The notes: generated by a model from the sequence alone, not told the origin. DNA of 64,000 nucleotides from Sambucus nigra (GCA_949130495.1 OX422221.1:155985241-156049240), one strand, 5' to 3'; shown: positions 46,920-59,676, counted from the first letter of the stretch. Program-made: numbers and translations.

Positions 46920-47435
46920 GTGCCAGCCCTACCAGCCATTCCAGCAGCTCCAGTCCAGCAGGGGCAGTTACAGTATGGACGTGTCTATAACGTCCACCTG
47001 GCAGCAGCTCCACAGGCACCACCCGCGATTGAGGGTATGTTTCCTATCCATGGTACTATGGGTCGGGTTTTGTTTGATACGGGGGCAACGCATTGTTTTA
47101 TAGCTACACATTTCGCGAAAGCCTTAGGGTTGTTAGCCACAGTAGAGAGCACAGTGACGTGTGTAGACTCACCATTGGGGAGTGGGTCACTTATATTCTT
47201 TATATGCCGAGGAGTGGGGGTAGAGATTGGTATTTTGGTATTACCTGCAAACATGTTGGTATTAGATATGCATGTGCACGATGTGATTATCGGTATGGAT
47301 TGGCTCGCAGATCATAGAGCCATGATTGATTGCTTTGGTAGGAGCATTGTTTTTGCCATTCCGGGGCAAGAGAAGTTTGTAGTGGCGATGCCTCTCCCAG
47401 AGGGAGGCTCAACCGCTCATTTGTACTACATATAG
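46920..47435 (+). pseudogene. aspartic protease, Tekay
   Basis: Active site LFDTGATHCFIATHF and second conserved block VIIGMDWLADHRAMIDC. The frame differs from the zinc-knuckle frame, so another frameshift lies just upstream; TAG at 47433 separates it from RT in the same frame. Confidence 0.88.
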
Positions 47436-48230
47436 GAGGATACCTCTAAGGAGGTTGTGATTCCTTCAGATTCGATCCCAGTTGTCAGGGAGTATTTCGA
47501 TGTGTTTCAGGAGATACCAGGCCTACCCCCCAGTCGAGAGATAGACTTTGTCATAGACTTATTGCCAGATACGAGACCTATAGCACGCGCACCGTACCGT
47601 ATGGCTCCGGCAGAGATGCGAGAGCTATGAGATCAGATTGAGCAGTTGTTGGGTCAGGGGCTTATACGAAGGAGTACTTCGCCATGGGGTGCCCCTGTGT
47701 TGTTCGTAAAGAAGAGGGATGGATCGTTGAGGTTGTGTGTGGATTACCGGGAGTTGAATAAGGTCACAATACGGAATAAGTATCCATTGCCTCGAATCGA
47801 TGACTTATTCGACCAGTTGAGAGGAGCTTCTTTGTTCTCAAAGATTGATTTGTGATCGGGATACCATCAGTTGCGTATCAGGGAAGAGGATGGCTCGAAG
47901 ACTGCGTTCTTAACGAGATATGGTTCTTACGAGTTTCGGGTTATGCCTTTTGGTTTGACCAATGCTCCAGAAGTGTTTATGTACTTGATGAATAGGGTGT
48001 TCAGAGAGTTCCTTGATCAGTTCGTCATTGTCTTCATTGATGATATTCTGGTTTACTCCCAGACAAAGGAGGAGCACGCCGAGCATTTGAGGCAAGTTTT
48101 ATAGACGCTACGTCAGAACGAGCTGTATACAAAATATGAGAACTGCGGGTTTTGGCTGAAGGAGGTCCAGTTTTTAGGACACATTATTTCCTACCGGGGG
48201 ATATCTGTTGATCCGGGGAAGGTATCCACG
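47436..48230 (+). pseudogene. reverse transcriptase, Tekay
   Basis: [62 protein letters not shown] and the FIDDILVYS catalytic motif (48033-48059). Stops at about 47627 (TGA), 47853 (TGA in place of Arg in DLRSGYHQ) and 48102 (TAG in place of Gln). Otherwise the domain is complete. Confidence 0.9.
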
Positions 48231-48818
48231 GTGCCACCAATGGAGATCCGTAGTTTCTTGGGACTAGCAGGATACTACAGGAGGTTCATTCGGGGATTTT
48301 CGAATATAGCGAGTCCTCTGACACATCTGACTCGTAAGGGTGTGCCATTCATCTCGAGTGATGCCTGTCAGTTGGAATTTGATGAGTTGAAGGATAAGTT
48401 GATCTCAGCACCTGTGTTAGCATTGCCGAGACCGGGAGTTGAGTATCTAGTCTACACCGATGCGTCCTTGCAAGGACTTGGAGGTGTACTGCACCAGGAG
48501 AGTCAGACCATAGCTTATGCTTCCCGTAAGCTTAAGCCTCACGAGAAGAATTACCCCACTCATGACTTGGAGTTAGCGGAAGTGGTATTTGCCTTTCGGA
48601 TTTGGAGACATTACCTTTTGGGGGAGAAGTTTTGATTGTTCACGGACCACAAGTCCCTACAGTAACTATTCACGCAAAAGGAGTTGAATATGCGGCAGCG
48701 AGGGTGGTTTGGGTTTGTGAAGGATTATCAGTTTGATATCCAGTATCACCCAGGGAAGGCTAACGTGGTAGCAGACGCATTGAGCCGTAGGCCAGTAGAT
48801 GAGGTGGCAGGGGTGTAG
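48231..48818 (+). pseudogene. RNase H, Tekay
   Basis: [20 protein letters not shown] is the RT-connection motif; [35 protein letters not shown] and FTDHKS are RNase H blocks, and [16 protein letters not shown] closes it. Stops at 48633 (TGA), 48663 (TAA) and about 48818 (TAG). Confidence 0.9.
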
Positions 48819-49920
48819 AAGGCCAAGTGGAAGGAGTTGGGACACCAGGATGCAGTGGCCCGATCGTTGATGTCTGTGATGACCGTTACACCGCAGATTG
48901 TCACGAAGGTAGTAAGGGCTCAGGCAAATGACTCGTTCTGTCAGGAGCAGATAGTTCGATTACTAGAAGAGGGAGCCGAGTCCTATACCGTTAGCTCAGA
49001 CAGGGGATTATGCTTCAATGGGAGATTGGTAGTTCCGGAAGGGGAGGAATTGCGGCACGAGGTGATGGCAGAGTCGCACGACTCATGGTTCGCGGTACAT
49101 CCTGATGGGGACAAAATGTACCAAGACATGAGATGACAGTATTGGTGGAGCGGGATGAAGAGAGATATTGTCATGTTTGTTTCTAAATGCGCCACTTTTC
49201 AGCTAGTAAAAGTGGATCATCAGAGATCGGCAGGACTTCTACAGCCATTGGAGGTCCCGATGTGGATGTGGGAGAGAATATCCATGGACTTTATCATGGG
49301 GTTGCCTACGTCACAGAGGGGTCACGACTCCATTTGTGTAATTATGGACAGGTTGACCAAAGTCGCTCATTTTCTACCCGTAAGGACAGACTACACTACG
49401 GGACAGTATGCCCAGCTCTTTATTGTAGAGATAGTGAGACTTCACGGTGTGCCCCTAAATATCGTGTCTGACCGAGACAAGATATTTGTTTCACGATTTT
49501 GGGAGAGTTTTTAGGAGGCCATGGGCACGGACTTGCGGTTGAGTACGGCGTATCACCCACAGACCGATGGGCAAACTGAGCATACAAACTAGATGTTGGA
49601 GGACATGCTACGTATGTGCATCATTGATTTCGGTGGTGGATGGGAGCAGTATCTTCCACTGGTGGAGTTTGCTTACAACAACTCCTACCAGTTCACCATT
49701 GGTATGGCTCCATTTGAGGCATTGTACGGTAGACCTTGTCGTTCCCCAGCATGTTGGTTGGAGGTGGGGGACAACAAATTACTTGGGCCGAAAGTCATTC
49801 TGGATACTTCAGCGAGGATAGAATTAATACGGAGTCGCATTCGAATAGCTCAGGATCGGCAGAAGAGCTATGCTGATGCGAAGAGGTTCTTTAGGGAGTT
49901 CCAAGTGGGGGACTAAGTTT
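48819..49920 (+). pseudogene. integrase, Tekay
   Basis: The zinc-binding part has HDSWFAVHP but its Cys pair reads CATFQ, so one of the zinc-binding Cys is lost. The core keeps all three acidic residues: [20 protein letters not shown] and TDGQTEHTN. GMAPFEALYGRPCRSP follows. Stops at 49134 (TGA for Arg), 49512 (TAG for Gln), about 49590 (TAG) and about 49914. Confidence 0.9.
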
Positions 49921-50342
49921 TACTCAGAGTATCTCCTATGAAGGAGAGTATGTGATTTGGGAAGAATGGGAAGTTGGCACCGAGATACGTGGGGCCATTC
50001 CCTATCATCGAGCGGATTGGGTCTGTTGCATATAGACTTGGGTCACCGGAGCATTTGCATCGGATTCATGATGTGTTTCATATTTCCTCGCTAAGGAAAT
50101 ATCTTAGAGACGATTTGGCTCATTCTCACATTGCTTTGTAGGACATCGATCTCCAACCCGATAGCTCCTACGAGGAGGGGCCGATTGCTATTTTGGACCG
50201 AAGTGAGAGGAAACTGCGGTCAAAGATAGTTCCGTTAGTGCGTGTTCAGTGGCGACATCATAATGTTGAGGAGTCCACATGGGAGCGCGAGGATGAGATG
50301 CGTGAACGTTATCCAGGGTTGTTCTTACCAAGTAATTTCTAG
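49921..50342 (+). pseudogene. integrase C-terminus with chromodomain-like tail, Tekay
   Basis: GKLAPRYVGPFPIIERIGSV and DVFHISSLRKY-like blocks lead to RVQWRHHNVEESTWERED and EMRERYPGLF, the chromodomain-derived tail characteristic of chromoviruses; it ends at TAG 50340-50342. In the clade this tail guides insertion into heterochromatin. Two stops lie inside. Confidence 0.85.
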
Positions 50343-50370
50343 TTTCGAATTTCGGGACGAAATTCTGTTT

Positions 50371-50384
50371 TTAGGGGGGAAGTA
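50371..50384 (+). other. polypurine tract, Tekay
   Basis: TTAGGGGGGAAGTA directly before the 3' LTR; primes plus-strand synthesis. Confidence 0.8.
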
Positions 50385-53310
50385 TGTAATACCCCGTATT
50401 TTTATGATATTTATTTTTGGGATTAATTGAATTAAATGTGTATTAATTGGGAATTAATCCGGATAATAATATTAACGTGATGTGAGTTAGTATTTGATTA
50501 TAATGTGTATATATGGCAATATTTGAATATTGAAATTATTAAATTGTCGTCATATTGATATACGACAATTTGGGAAATTTTGTTGAGACGCGTGTGACAG
50601 TCGCGTTAGGAATATAATTATTTTAATTAAAAAGTGAATTTTATTTCTATTAACCATATGGTCGTTTTGAGTGCGCCAACGCGTCTGGAAGGGTTGAAAT
50701 AGTCCGAAAACACTAGCCGGGGGTTTAGTTTGAGTCCCGGGGCATTTTTAGACCATACCGGCAACGTATAAGGGTAGTTTGGTAATTTTGGATTTTTGGG
50801 AATTTAAACCCACGAAAATTAGGAAATAAAAATCTGATTTGGTAATTACCCACTAAACCCACTAACTACACCTTATGACCTAATGGGCTACGGGGGTTAT
50901 TAGAATTAGTTCCTAGAGTTTCCTAAGGCAAACCCTAGTCACCATTATCACCTTGGAGAAGAAGAGCTTGTAAAGAGAAAAGAGAGGAGAAATCCTGCAG
51001 AGAGAGAGAGAACAATTCATCAACTCAACATCATAATCAGAGAAAGACATAAGGCAAGTGGTTTAATTTCATTAATTGCATTGGATGTTTTCTCCATGCT
51101 TAGACATTTCTGAAATTCCATTGTTGTTGGGAGATTGATAAAAACCCATTTAAATTGAAATTGGAACTTACAGTTTGATGAGGAATTTGCATGTAGAATT
51201 GTATTTAGGCGATTATTCTGATGATAATATACCTGGTATGAAACAAAAACGGATTTAATTATGCCCATTGGTGACTTTAAAATTTTAGGGTTCATGTTCA
51301 TGGGATTTGGGGATAAATGAGGGGAATTGATGATTTGATGATGTTTAGGAAAATTTATCCCTATATAATTGTTTAACTATGACCTACGAATGTTTGGTAT
51401 GGATTAGAAAACATAAAATAATGTTGGGACAATTTTTATGTGGGATTAGATGTGAAGAAAAGATGGAAAAACGAAAAAGGGAAATCTGGGCTCGAAACTG
51501 GTCTCTCGTTAGAAGACCTACCCAGGTCGTTCTAATGAGCTCGTTCGAATGAGCTTCTAACGAGTTGACCTTTGACTACAAACGAGAGGGAGGTTCTTTC
51601 GATGCCTGTCATTCGAATGTGATCTCGTTAGAAATCCCACATTCGTTCGAACGAACTCTCGTTCGAACGAGACTTCTAACGAGCTGATAGTTTAGGCTTT
51701 TTGGCCAGTTTTGATTTCGCGTGTCCCGTAACCTTGTTTAATTGTAGAGATAACATTCACTTGATGATAAATTGATATTGTTGGGACATTTGGGATATAT
51801 TGAGGAGTAAAACATAGAAGTGTGATTCGAATGGAATGGAAATTGAGGAATAGGACGTGAGTGACTATTACGATGCGAGAAATATTGACGGCTTATATAA
51901 TTATATTAATCGGGAATGTGTAAATTGTGTAACATTATAAGTCGGTACGAGAATGAGATGTGTACCACAAATAAATTATGGTGACTACTAAGATGTGTGC
52001 ATACTTAGTATATGTATATGATTTTGTGTGTATGACGTACCTACCATACTTGCTATCACGGGAGGTTTACGTTCGCTTAGGGCCCTCTAATCCTTGTGTT
52101 GCCCGGATTAAGATTGGTACCTCGAGAACATAGGTCAGAGAAGGACTTATTGGGATGTTAATAAGTCTGATGATCGTGGGAGCGTAGGTATGTGCGTGAC
52201 CCATGTGATGTGACTGTGTTCGCCTCCATTGTTTGTGATTGTTGTTATCTGAGAACGATTCCTGAGAGATTCGGAACATGTGATCCTTATGTACGTGATG
52301 TACCGGGATGGATAGCAGAGCATGTGCGCACCGCAGCTTAGTCTCGGGGTGCTTGTATTGTATATTTATGACGTGAATAATATACACTTAAATATTGAGA
52401 ACTTTCATGTTGGTATTGTGAGTATAATTATGGTAATGTTTTGAGAAAACATAACGGGTTAACCGATAGTGAATTGTATTGCTACTAATTGAGAATCTGA
52501 GTTTAAGTAAAGCCCTCTATTTAATTGATAACGCTAGAATGTAATATGGGAATCGAGTAGTAAGGGGTAGAACTTATTACAATTTGGTTAGGTATGTATG
52601 TTATTTAGATGGGTACGGTACGTTAGGAGTGCACATGCAGTCGAGAGGTGAGAATTTCATGTGAGTGCACGTCCTAACATGTATTTTGCATTCATTGTTT
52701 TAATGTTATTAAAACACTTGCTGTTTTTAAAATGATTTCCACTTTCGGGCTCTGACCCATTTGCTTTCAAATCTATTTTTTTGTAAAAACCTTTTAGGTG
52801 CCCAGCCACAAGGACACCATGCTTAGTATCCTCATTCAGGTGACGAGTTGTAGCTGTTTGTGGAAGTTACAGGACTTTGCGAGTAGACGCTTCATCTATC
52901 TTGACTCTATATTTAGCAATCATCAGTTGTAGGGAATGTCTCCCATTTCTATTAGAAACATTTCCTATTTCAGATTTTTCAGACTTTTGGCATGTAATTA
53001 ATTCAGGATACATTGTTTTACTTATTTCAGTTGTGGGATTGTGGAGAGGAGTTTTCCTCCGGACTTATTATTATATCGTTGGTTATTCTATTGCTTCGTT
53101 ATGGTGAATGGTTGTTTTTCTTTCATTATTCTTTTACTGCATGTTAATCAGACTTAAATTAAAATTTGGCAACTTACTTTTTAAATACTAGTTAGTTAGT
53201 AACCATTAAAATGTTTTCGACAGTGATGCTATTAACTGAACCAACTTGGCATTTTGTATTGATTTAATAAAGGAGTAGCTACCCGGTATTTAATTAGTCG
53301 AGGTGTCACA
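50385..53310 (+). repeat. 3' LTR of the Tekay element
   Basis: Same 2926-bp length as the 5' LTR. The CTCGTTCGAACGAG cluster at 51500-51690 differs from the 5' copy by small insertions and deletions that happen to balance. Confidence 0.93.
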
Positions 53311-53315
53311 ATGGG

Positions 53316-54478
53316 CACCAGAAAACTGCCCTGCCCCCATCTGAAGGGAATACACTGAGCTCCATGCTCCCCTTTCTAAACTTTACCAAGCCTTGTTAAG
53401 CTGAAACCTCATCAAACCCTTGGATCCACGTCCATTGCCAAATCCACTCCCAAAAAACTTTATGGCCAATGCTCATTGCGCCTTTCTCGAAACTGCCGAC
53501 CATAGCACCGACCAATGCTTTTACCTATAAAACATAATCCAACATCTCATTGACCGGGGTACCATCGCCCCACCAGCCAATCCTAGGACAAACACCACTC
53601 ACAACCCACTCTCAAGTCATACTAATGTCATCTTCTTAGAAGAAAACCAAGATTTTAATCCCTTAACTCAAATCACACCCATATACTCTCATAAACCTCT
53701 TCAAATTTGCCCATATTTCCTCCTATACCCTACTAGCCTCGCTGATCAGGCACTGTCACTACTTACCAGAGCATGCATAGCTGTCCATACCCATTCTAAA
53801 AATGGAAATATAGAATTGTCAGAGGTGTTGAACCAACTCCTTAAGTTCGGGATGAAATTGCCCTCACAGATGGTCATCGATAGCCAGAGGTTCAGTACAT
53901 TGTTCTTGAAAGCACGAAAGTGGGCTCGAGATTCATACAGGTGGGTGGTACCAACCGATGAAGTCAGCCTAGATGATGTTGTCCAGATTATGGCAGAATT
54001 ATTTAGGCAAACCAACAGCATTTGTAGTATCACCGGGTTACTTGACACTTTTAAGCTACAAGGGCGCTTGGTCCCTTCGATCACACATATCCCCACATAA
54101 TGGGAGGACCTGTATAAAGAAGCCGTTGAAGTTTTAGAATGCATTGACTTTACATGGAAAGAAAGAATTATTGCCACTGGATGGGGGGAAGAATTCGAAG
54201 ATTCAAGCGAAGAACAAGCTTCAGGAAGAGCTGGCCCAATAGTCAACATATGTGGGATGATATCATTTGAAGAACTCCTCAGAGAAATTAACAGGGTGGA
54301 AGAACAACCCGAGATTGATGAGGAAATGAGATTCATGTTCTTTCCTTCTTCAGTAAATCACATGACCAGATCAGGGAGACATTACCAGGTTCCAAGCTCA
54401 CTACTAGCAAATGACAAAGAGAAGGGCGTTGAAAACCTACCTATGCCAGAGATGACAATTTAGGAGAGCAAGATCCTT
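53316..54478 (+). pseudogene. gag of the Tat/Ogre element, 3' part, and linker
   Basis: Resumes the interrupted gag. FMANAHCAFLETADHSTDQC is a zinc-knuckle-like motif at about 53460-53520. A long stretch at 53750-54463 (EVLNQLLKFGMKLPSQMVID, SFEELLREINRVEEQPEIDE, NHMTRSGRHYQ) is the gag-PR linker typical of these elements. Stops near 54098 and 54462. Confidence 0.72.
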
Positions 54479-54484
54479 GATCAA

Positions 54485-55159
54485 ATGAAGAAAAATCAAT
54501 CTAATATTACTCTATGGGGACTTTTCATGTCTTCCCAGCTACACATAAATGCTTTAATCATGTTGCTCACTGGACCCACGGTTCCTCCCACTACCTCACC
54601 AGAAGAAGCGATAAATCTGGTCGGATCCTTGACCTCTACCAGAATGCTATCATTTTCTGAAGAAGAAATCCCTAGACTTGGTCCAAATCACAATAATGCA
54701 CTCAATATCTCCGTCAAAGTTAGGGGGGAGGCCGTGCCACTCTCCCTTATCGATAACGGATCCACCTTGAATATTTGCCCTCTAAGAACCTTCTAGTGTT
54801 TTAGCCTGAAAGAAAGTGACCTCGCTCCAACCTCCACTGCTTTACGTGCCTATGATAATACCCTTTGTGAGGTGATTGGATCCATAAAACTTATAATAGG
54901 GGTTAGCCCTATATACCCTGTCATTGAATTCCAAGTCATAGACTTCCCAGCTTGTTTCAACCTAATGCTCGGATGACCCTAGCTCCACAATATCAAGGGT
55001 GTGTCTTCCTCATTCCATCAGAACTTGAAGTTCTTCACCGATGGGCGAGTCATCACCATTTTGGATGACGACAAAAATGTCGAGGGTGCAAGCACCAACA
55101 GTTCAATTCTTGAGATACAGCACGGGTCAAATGATATGCTCCTATCAGGATTTCGAGTT
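54485..55159 (+). pseudogene. aspartic protease, Tat/Ogre
   Basis: NNALNISVKVRGEAVPLSLI then DNGSTLNICPL is the active site (D-N-G-S in this group); FQVIDFPACFNLMLG and SSSFHQNLKFFTDGRVITIL are the second half. Stops at about 54793, 54976 and 55158. Confidence 0.83.
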
Positions 55160-55246
55160 TAGCTACTCCTACTCCCGACAGGGGATGGTTTAAAAGAAAG
55201 GGTTTGTCCAGAATATGACCCTCGTGGCAATGTCAATGTGATTTAG

Positions 55247-55456
55247 ATGTTAAAAAACATACAATTCATGCCCGAAATGGGTCTTGGGCAAAGGCAACAA
55301 GGGATACTTGAGCCCATCAAACTAAAGAAAGATTTCCCTCCTTGTGGCTTGGGGTATCAACCATCAGAACAAGAGCTTAGAATGATCCACCAGTCTCAAC
55401 CAAAGAGAAGATTATACTACATCCCAACTATCTCAGGAGACTCCTTGAATGGATGA
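55247..55456 (+). pseudogene. G-patch-like segment between PR and RT
   Basis: FMPEMGLGQRQQGILEPI and CGLGYQPS have the GxGLG spacing of a G-patch-like module, as seen between PR and RT in Tat elements. It may bind nucleic acid; function in the element is not known to me. Confidence 0.55.
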
Positions 55457-55540
55457 TTCATCAAAGAAGGCAAAGATTTCCCCTTTTGCAGTTTTCCAGA
55501 ACCATGGTATGACCACACTAATAAGTAGATAAAGCCGGGA

Positions 55541-55875
55541 ATGGAGATCTTTTTCCAAGATAGCTACCCATGGGCCGAAAGTTTCCAACACCACATACAA
55601 CCACTCATCAAAGGTACCAAGTTGACACTCTGTATGGTTCATTCGGGCACTACATCGATGGATCCATCACGTCTGATTAAAGCTGCTGATATACCTCTCC
55701 TCAACTGGGATGTTGCGCCAGTTCTACCTCTTGAAACCCCCCTAAACCTAATGTTTACCTTATTTCTTCTTCTACTATCTATCCTAGTTCAAATGTAATC
55801 GAGACCTCCTTTGATCAGGTTCTCAATGTTGTTTTTCCTATCAATGAAATAAACGAAGATTTTGAGTATCTTGTT
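55541..55875 (+). other. PR-RT spacer
   Basis: Partly open spacer with no recognised domain; the frame changes before 55876. In Ogre elements an intron lies in this area, but I cannot identify splice sites with confidence. Confidence 0.4.
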
Positions 55876-57183
55876 GTGCCTTACATTAATTGCTTAGATT
55901 CTAATCAAACTTTTGATGATGATGATGATTTTGCAAATGAACAATTCTTAACTGATCTAAATAAGGTTAATAATAAACAACATAACCGCGTTCAAGTTGA
56001 TAAAGAAGCGACTGTTGTTATTAATCTCGGTTCTAGTAGCCAACTGCGCAAGATTAGGATAGGGGCCACCCTTGATAAGCATGAGCGCCCACAACTCGAA
56101 GAATTGATGAAGGAGTTCATGGATGTCTTTGCATGGTCCTATGATGATATGACCGGCATTGATACTGAAATAGCTCAGCACGAGATTCCCATTCTCCCAG
56201 ATTACAAGCCGATTAAACAAAAATTGAGAAAACACCGCACCAAATGGTCGATCAAGGTCAAAGAAGAGGTGGTCAAACAGTTGAACGTGGCCTTCATTCG
56301 TGTGATCGAATATCCCACATGGCTAGCCAATATAGTACCCGTGCCGAAATTGGGGGAAGGTTCGAATGTGTGTAGACTATCGAGATTTAAATAAAGCTTC
56401 TCCAAAGGATGATAATCCTCTACCCAATATCAACATGATCGTGGATAACACAGCTAGTCATGCTCTCAAGTCATTCGTCGACGGGTTCGTCGGATACAAC
56501 CAAATCAAGATGCGCCCCGACGACTAAGAAAAATCGTATTCATCACCCCATGGGGAACCTTTTTCTACACCGTTATGACATTTGGTCTCAAGAATGTTGG
56601 GGCTACCTACCAAAGGGCTGCCATAACCATCCTGCACGATTTGATTCATAAAGAAGTCGGGGTTTATGCGGATGATATGATTATCAAGTCCAAAACTAGA
56701 TAAGGTCATGTTCCTGCCCTTCGGAAGTTCTTCGGACAACTACGACGGTATCAGATAACCTCCATCTGTGAACCGATCTTCAAGCTCCTCCGAAACGATT
56801 CAACCAAGGTTTGGAATGAGGCCTGCTAAGAAGATTTTGATCGAATCAAATAATATCTGACCCAACCCCCAGTGCTCATGTCACTACAGCCTGATATCCC
56901 TTTGCTCCTATACCAAACCATAGCCGACACTGCAGGTGGGGATTTGCTAGCCTAATACCTTTAAGACTCCCACAAAGAAAGATCCATCTATTAAGCCAGT
57001 CACAAATTGGTCGTGTACGAGGTCAACTACACTACTTTGGAAAAGGCGTTTGTCGCACTTGTCTGGGTCACCCAAAAGTTGTGACACTACATGCTCGCCT
57101 TCCCCATCAAACTTGTATCCCCAATGGACCCCATCAAATAACTTCTTGAGAAACCCGCCTTACCCAGTCTAATGGCCCGATGA
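55876..57183 (+). pseudogene. reverse transcriptase and RNase H, Tat/Ogre
   Basis: DVFAWSYDDMTGIDTEIAQH and PTWLANIVPVPKLGEG come first; then a frameshift near 56360 leads into MCVDYRDLNKASPKDD, SFVDGFVGYNQIKM, FGLKNVGATYQRA and the catalytic VYADDMIIKS at about 56666-56695. RNase H scraps follow (ASHKLVVYEVNYTTLEKAFV near 57000). Several stops and at least two frameshifts. Confidence 0.85.
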
Positions 57184-57780
57184 TTGATTGTCCTAATCGA
57201 GTTCGATATCGTGTACGTCACACAAAAGGCTGTTAAAGGAAGAGCGATCTCTGACTACCTCGCCGAATACCCTGTAGAAGAACCAGATGTTCGGATCTCT
57301 GAATTCCCGGATGAAAATATCCTCTGCATTGATCAAGACTGCCTTCGATGGAAAGTGTTCTTTAATGGCGCTGCCAACAAAAACGGACATGGCATTGGGA
57401 TACTTCTGATCGCCCCAGATGACTCCCACACTCCCATCGCCATTAAATTGAATTTTCCTTGCACCAACAACATGATGGAATATGACGCATGCACCGTAGG
57501 CCTCAAAGTTTCTCTCAAGAAAGGTATTCAATACCTTGATGTCTACATGGATTCTGCCCTTATCACTATTCAAGTGCTCAGAAAGTGGAAAGTCAATGAC
57601 GAAAAGCTCCAACCCTTCTATGCCCACTTAGAAGAGTTAGCCTCCCGATTTTAAGATATCACCTTCCATTACCTACCCCGAGAAAAGAATAACCTAGCTG
57701 ATGCTCTTGCCACCTTGGCCTCCATGGTCGACATGCTCGAGGGAATAACAATGACCCCCTTCCTAGTTCAAAAATCAAGA
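57184..57780 (+). pseudogene. archaeal-type RNase H, Tat/Ogre
   Basis: WKVFFNGAANKNGHGIGILL shows that the first catalytic Asp (FFDGA) is now Asn. NNMMEYDACTVGL and VYMDSALITIQVL keep the Glu and second Asp; LPREKNNLADALATLASM closes the domain. One stop at 57652. Confidence 0.85.
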
Positions 57781-59089
57781 CAAATCGACCCATTGCTATC
57801 ATATTTAGTTTGTCTCCACCGAAGATCCTGAACTAGACGATTACTGGTACTATGATATCTGGTGCCTCCTCAAACATGGTAGGTATCCCGAGGGTTCCAA
57901 CAAGAAAGATCGAACGACCCTCCGAAGACTGGCATCCCAGTACATCATCTGTCATAAAACTCTACTCAAGAGGAACTTCGATCGAACTCATCTACACTGT
58001 ATTGCAGGAGCTAATATTGAGAAGATAATGCAGAAGATCCACAGCGGGGAATGCGGGACCCACATGAATGGTCACATGATTGCCAAGAAGATCATCCGAT
58101 AGGGCTACTACTAGACCACCATGGCCCAAGATTTCACCACCTATGTTCGGAGATGCCTCAAATGCCAATAATTCTCCAATCTTCAACACCTACCTCCGCG
58201 AGAATTATACAACATGACCTCTCCCTAGACGTTCTCCACATGGGGTGTCAACATCATAGGGAAAGTTACACCAAAGGCTTCAGAAGAACATGAATTCATC
58301 CTAGTCTCCATTGATTACTTCACCAAATGGGTCAAAGCTGAGTTATGCGTAGTATTGAACGCCAAGAAAGTGGCCAAATTCCTCAAGAAGAATATTATCT
58401 GCCGATATGGGGTCCCGCACGAGCTAGTATTAGATAACGGGTTGCATTTTGAAGTAGAAGTCACATAATTAGTCAACGAGTACGGGATTTAGAGACAAAA
58501 ATCTTCTCCCTACCGACCTCAAACCAATGGTACAGTTAAAACCGCCAACAAGAACCTCAAAGCTATCATCAGCAAGATGATCGAAAGTTGTAGGGATTGG
58601 ACCGATCGGATCCCGTTCTCCCTCTGGCTCTATCAAACCTCAATCCGAACCTCTACTAGGGTTACCCCTTACTCCCTGGTCTACGGTATGGAAGCAGTCC
58701 TACCTATGGAGCTGGAAATACCCTCGCTACGTGTCATGCTCGAAAACAATGTTAGCGAATAAAACTGGTGCCAAAGCCGTCTTGATGAGCTATCCCTCCT
58801 AAATGAAAGAAGATTAAAATATCTTTACCACATATAGGGGTACCATAGCCGAATAGCGCAATCATTCAATAAGAGAGTCAAAGATCGCGGTGTTCGGGAG
58901 GGGGATTTAGCCCTCAAAGAGATAATAGAACCCATCTAGGACCCTAGAAGGAACTTCAAGCACAATTGGAGTGGCCCCTACATTGTGAAAAAAATCGTAT
59001 CTGGCGGTGCTGCCATGCTCATTGACCTAGATGGGCAAGAGATGGATCGTTCAGTCAATGTGTACTGTCTCAATAAATTCTACCCCTAG
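57781..59089 (+). pseudogene. integrase, Tat/Ogre
   Basis: HHCC region at 58010-58170 (HSGECGTHMNGHMIAKK, CLKCQ). Core: SIDYFTKWVKAEL, LVLDNGLHF and TNGTVKTANKNLK, where the catalytic Glu (normally GTVETANK) has become Lys. TSTRVTPYSLVYGMEAVLPM and VNVYCLNKFYP follow, ending at TAG 59087-59089. Many stops. The Lys substitution alone would prevent integration. Confidence 0.87.
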
Positions 59090-59676
59090 TCCAAAATCTC
59101 GACGCGCTATGACTCCTCTCTTCCCCCTTCTATTCTTAAAAAAAACTCTTCATTTCCCTCAACCCAGAACTACGTGGGCCTGATCCTTCACAAAAAATAT
59201 TTTCAAACAGATAAAAAACTTTTTCAAAAAACCCCAGAGGTACGTAGGCAGCTCATACACCTCACATGAGTGCGACCGTTTCTTTTTCACAAAATACCAT
59301 TCTTTTCTTACCTCCGAGAACGGAGGTTCATTCTATGGAATACTTGAACAAAAGGATTATGTATGCCTTAGCGATCAGTATAGATAATTCAAAATACAAA
59401 ACTCATCGAAAGGCACAGCTGGATGATCAGAAACTTGTTTATTTTATTAATAACAAATTACAGAACGGATTAGATACGAAAAGGAATGAATAACTCCCTT
59501 CCCCCTACTACCATAAAAAGCCAAATAAAATCCCCGTATCTATTACAAAAATAAACTCTCCAAGAGTCCTACCCGTAGCTACTAGAGAAGCCTGCACCCT
59601 CATCATCTACACCCTGAGGTCCCCAAGTTTCCCTTGCCTGAATAGAGTGGCGTAGACACTCCATGGACCGATAAGC
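59090..59676 (+). other. downstream untranslated stretch
   Basis: No recognised domain. GTACGTAGGCAGC at about 59235 echoes GCTACGTAGGCATCTC in the LTR near 39660. The 75-codon frame at 59266 is probably chance. Confidence 0.5.

Larger units (their letters stand above)
42621..53310 (+). mobile_element. complete Tekay-type chromovirus (Ty3/gypsy), defective
   Basis: Two LTRs of 2926 bp each, target duplication ATGGG (42616-42620 and 53311-53315), initiator-Met PBS, gag, PR, RT, RNH, INT and a C-terminal chromodomain-like tail, then polypurine tract. Length 10,690 bp. The layout and TGTAATACCCC start match the plant Tekay/Del clade. Gag carries stops and two frameshifts lie around PR; pol is one frame with about a dozen stops. 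The LTRs differ by a few percent by eye. Confidence 0.93.

Noticed and set aside
46598..47254. Minus-strand frames opposite the Tekay gag/PR
   Set aside because: They are shadows of the plus-strand coding sequence, which has clear zinc-knuckle and protease motifs.
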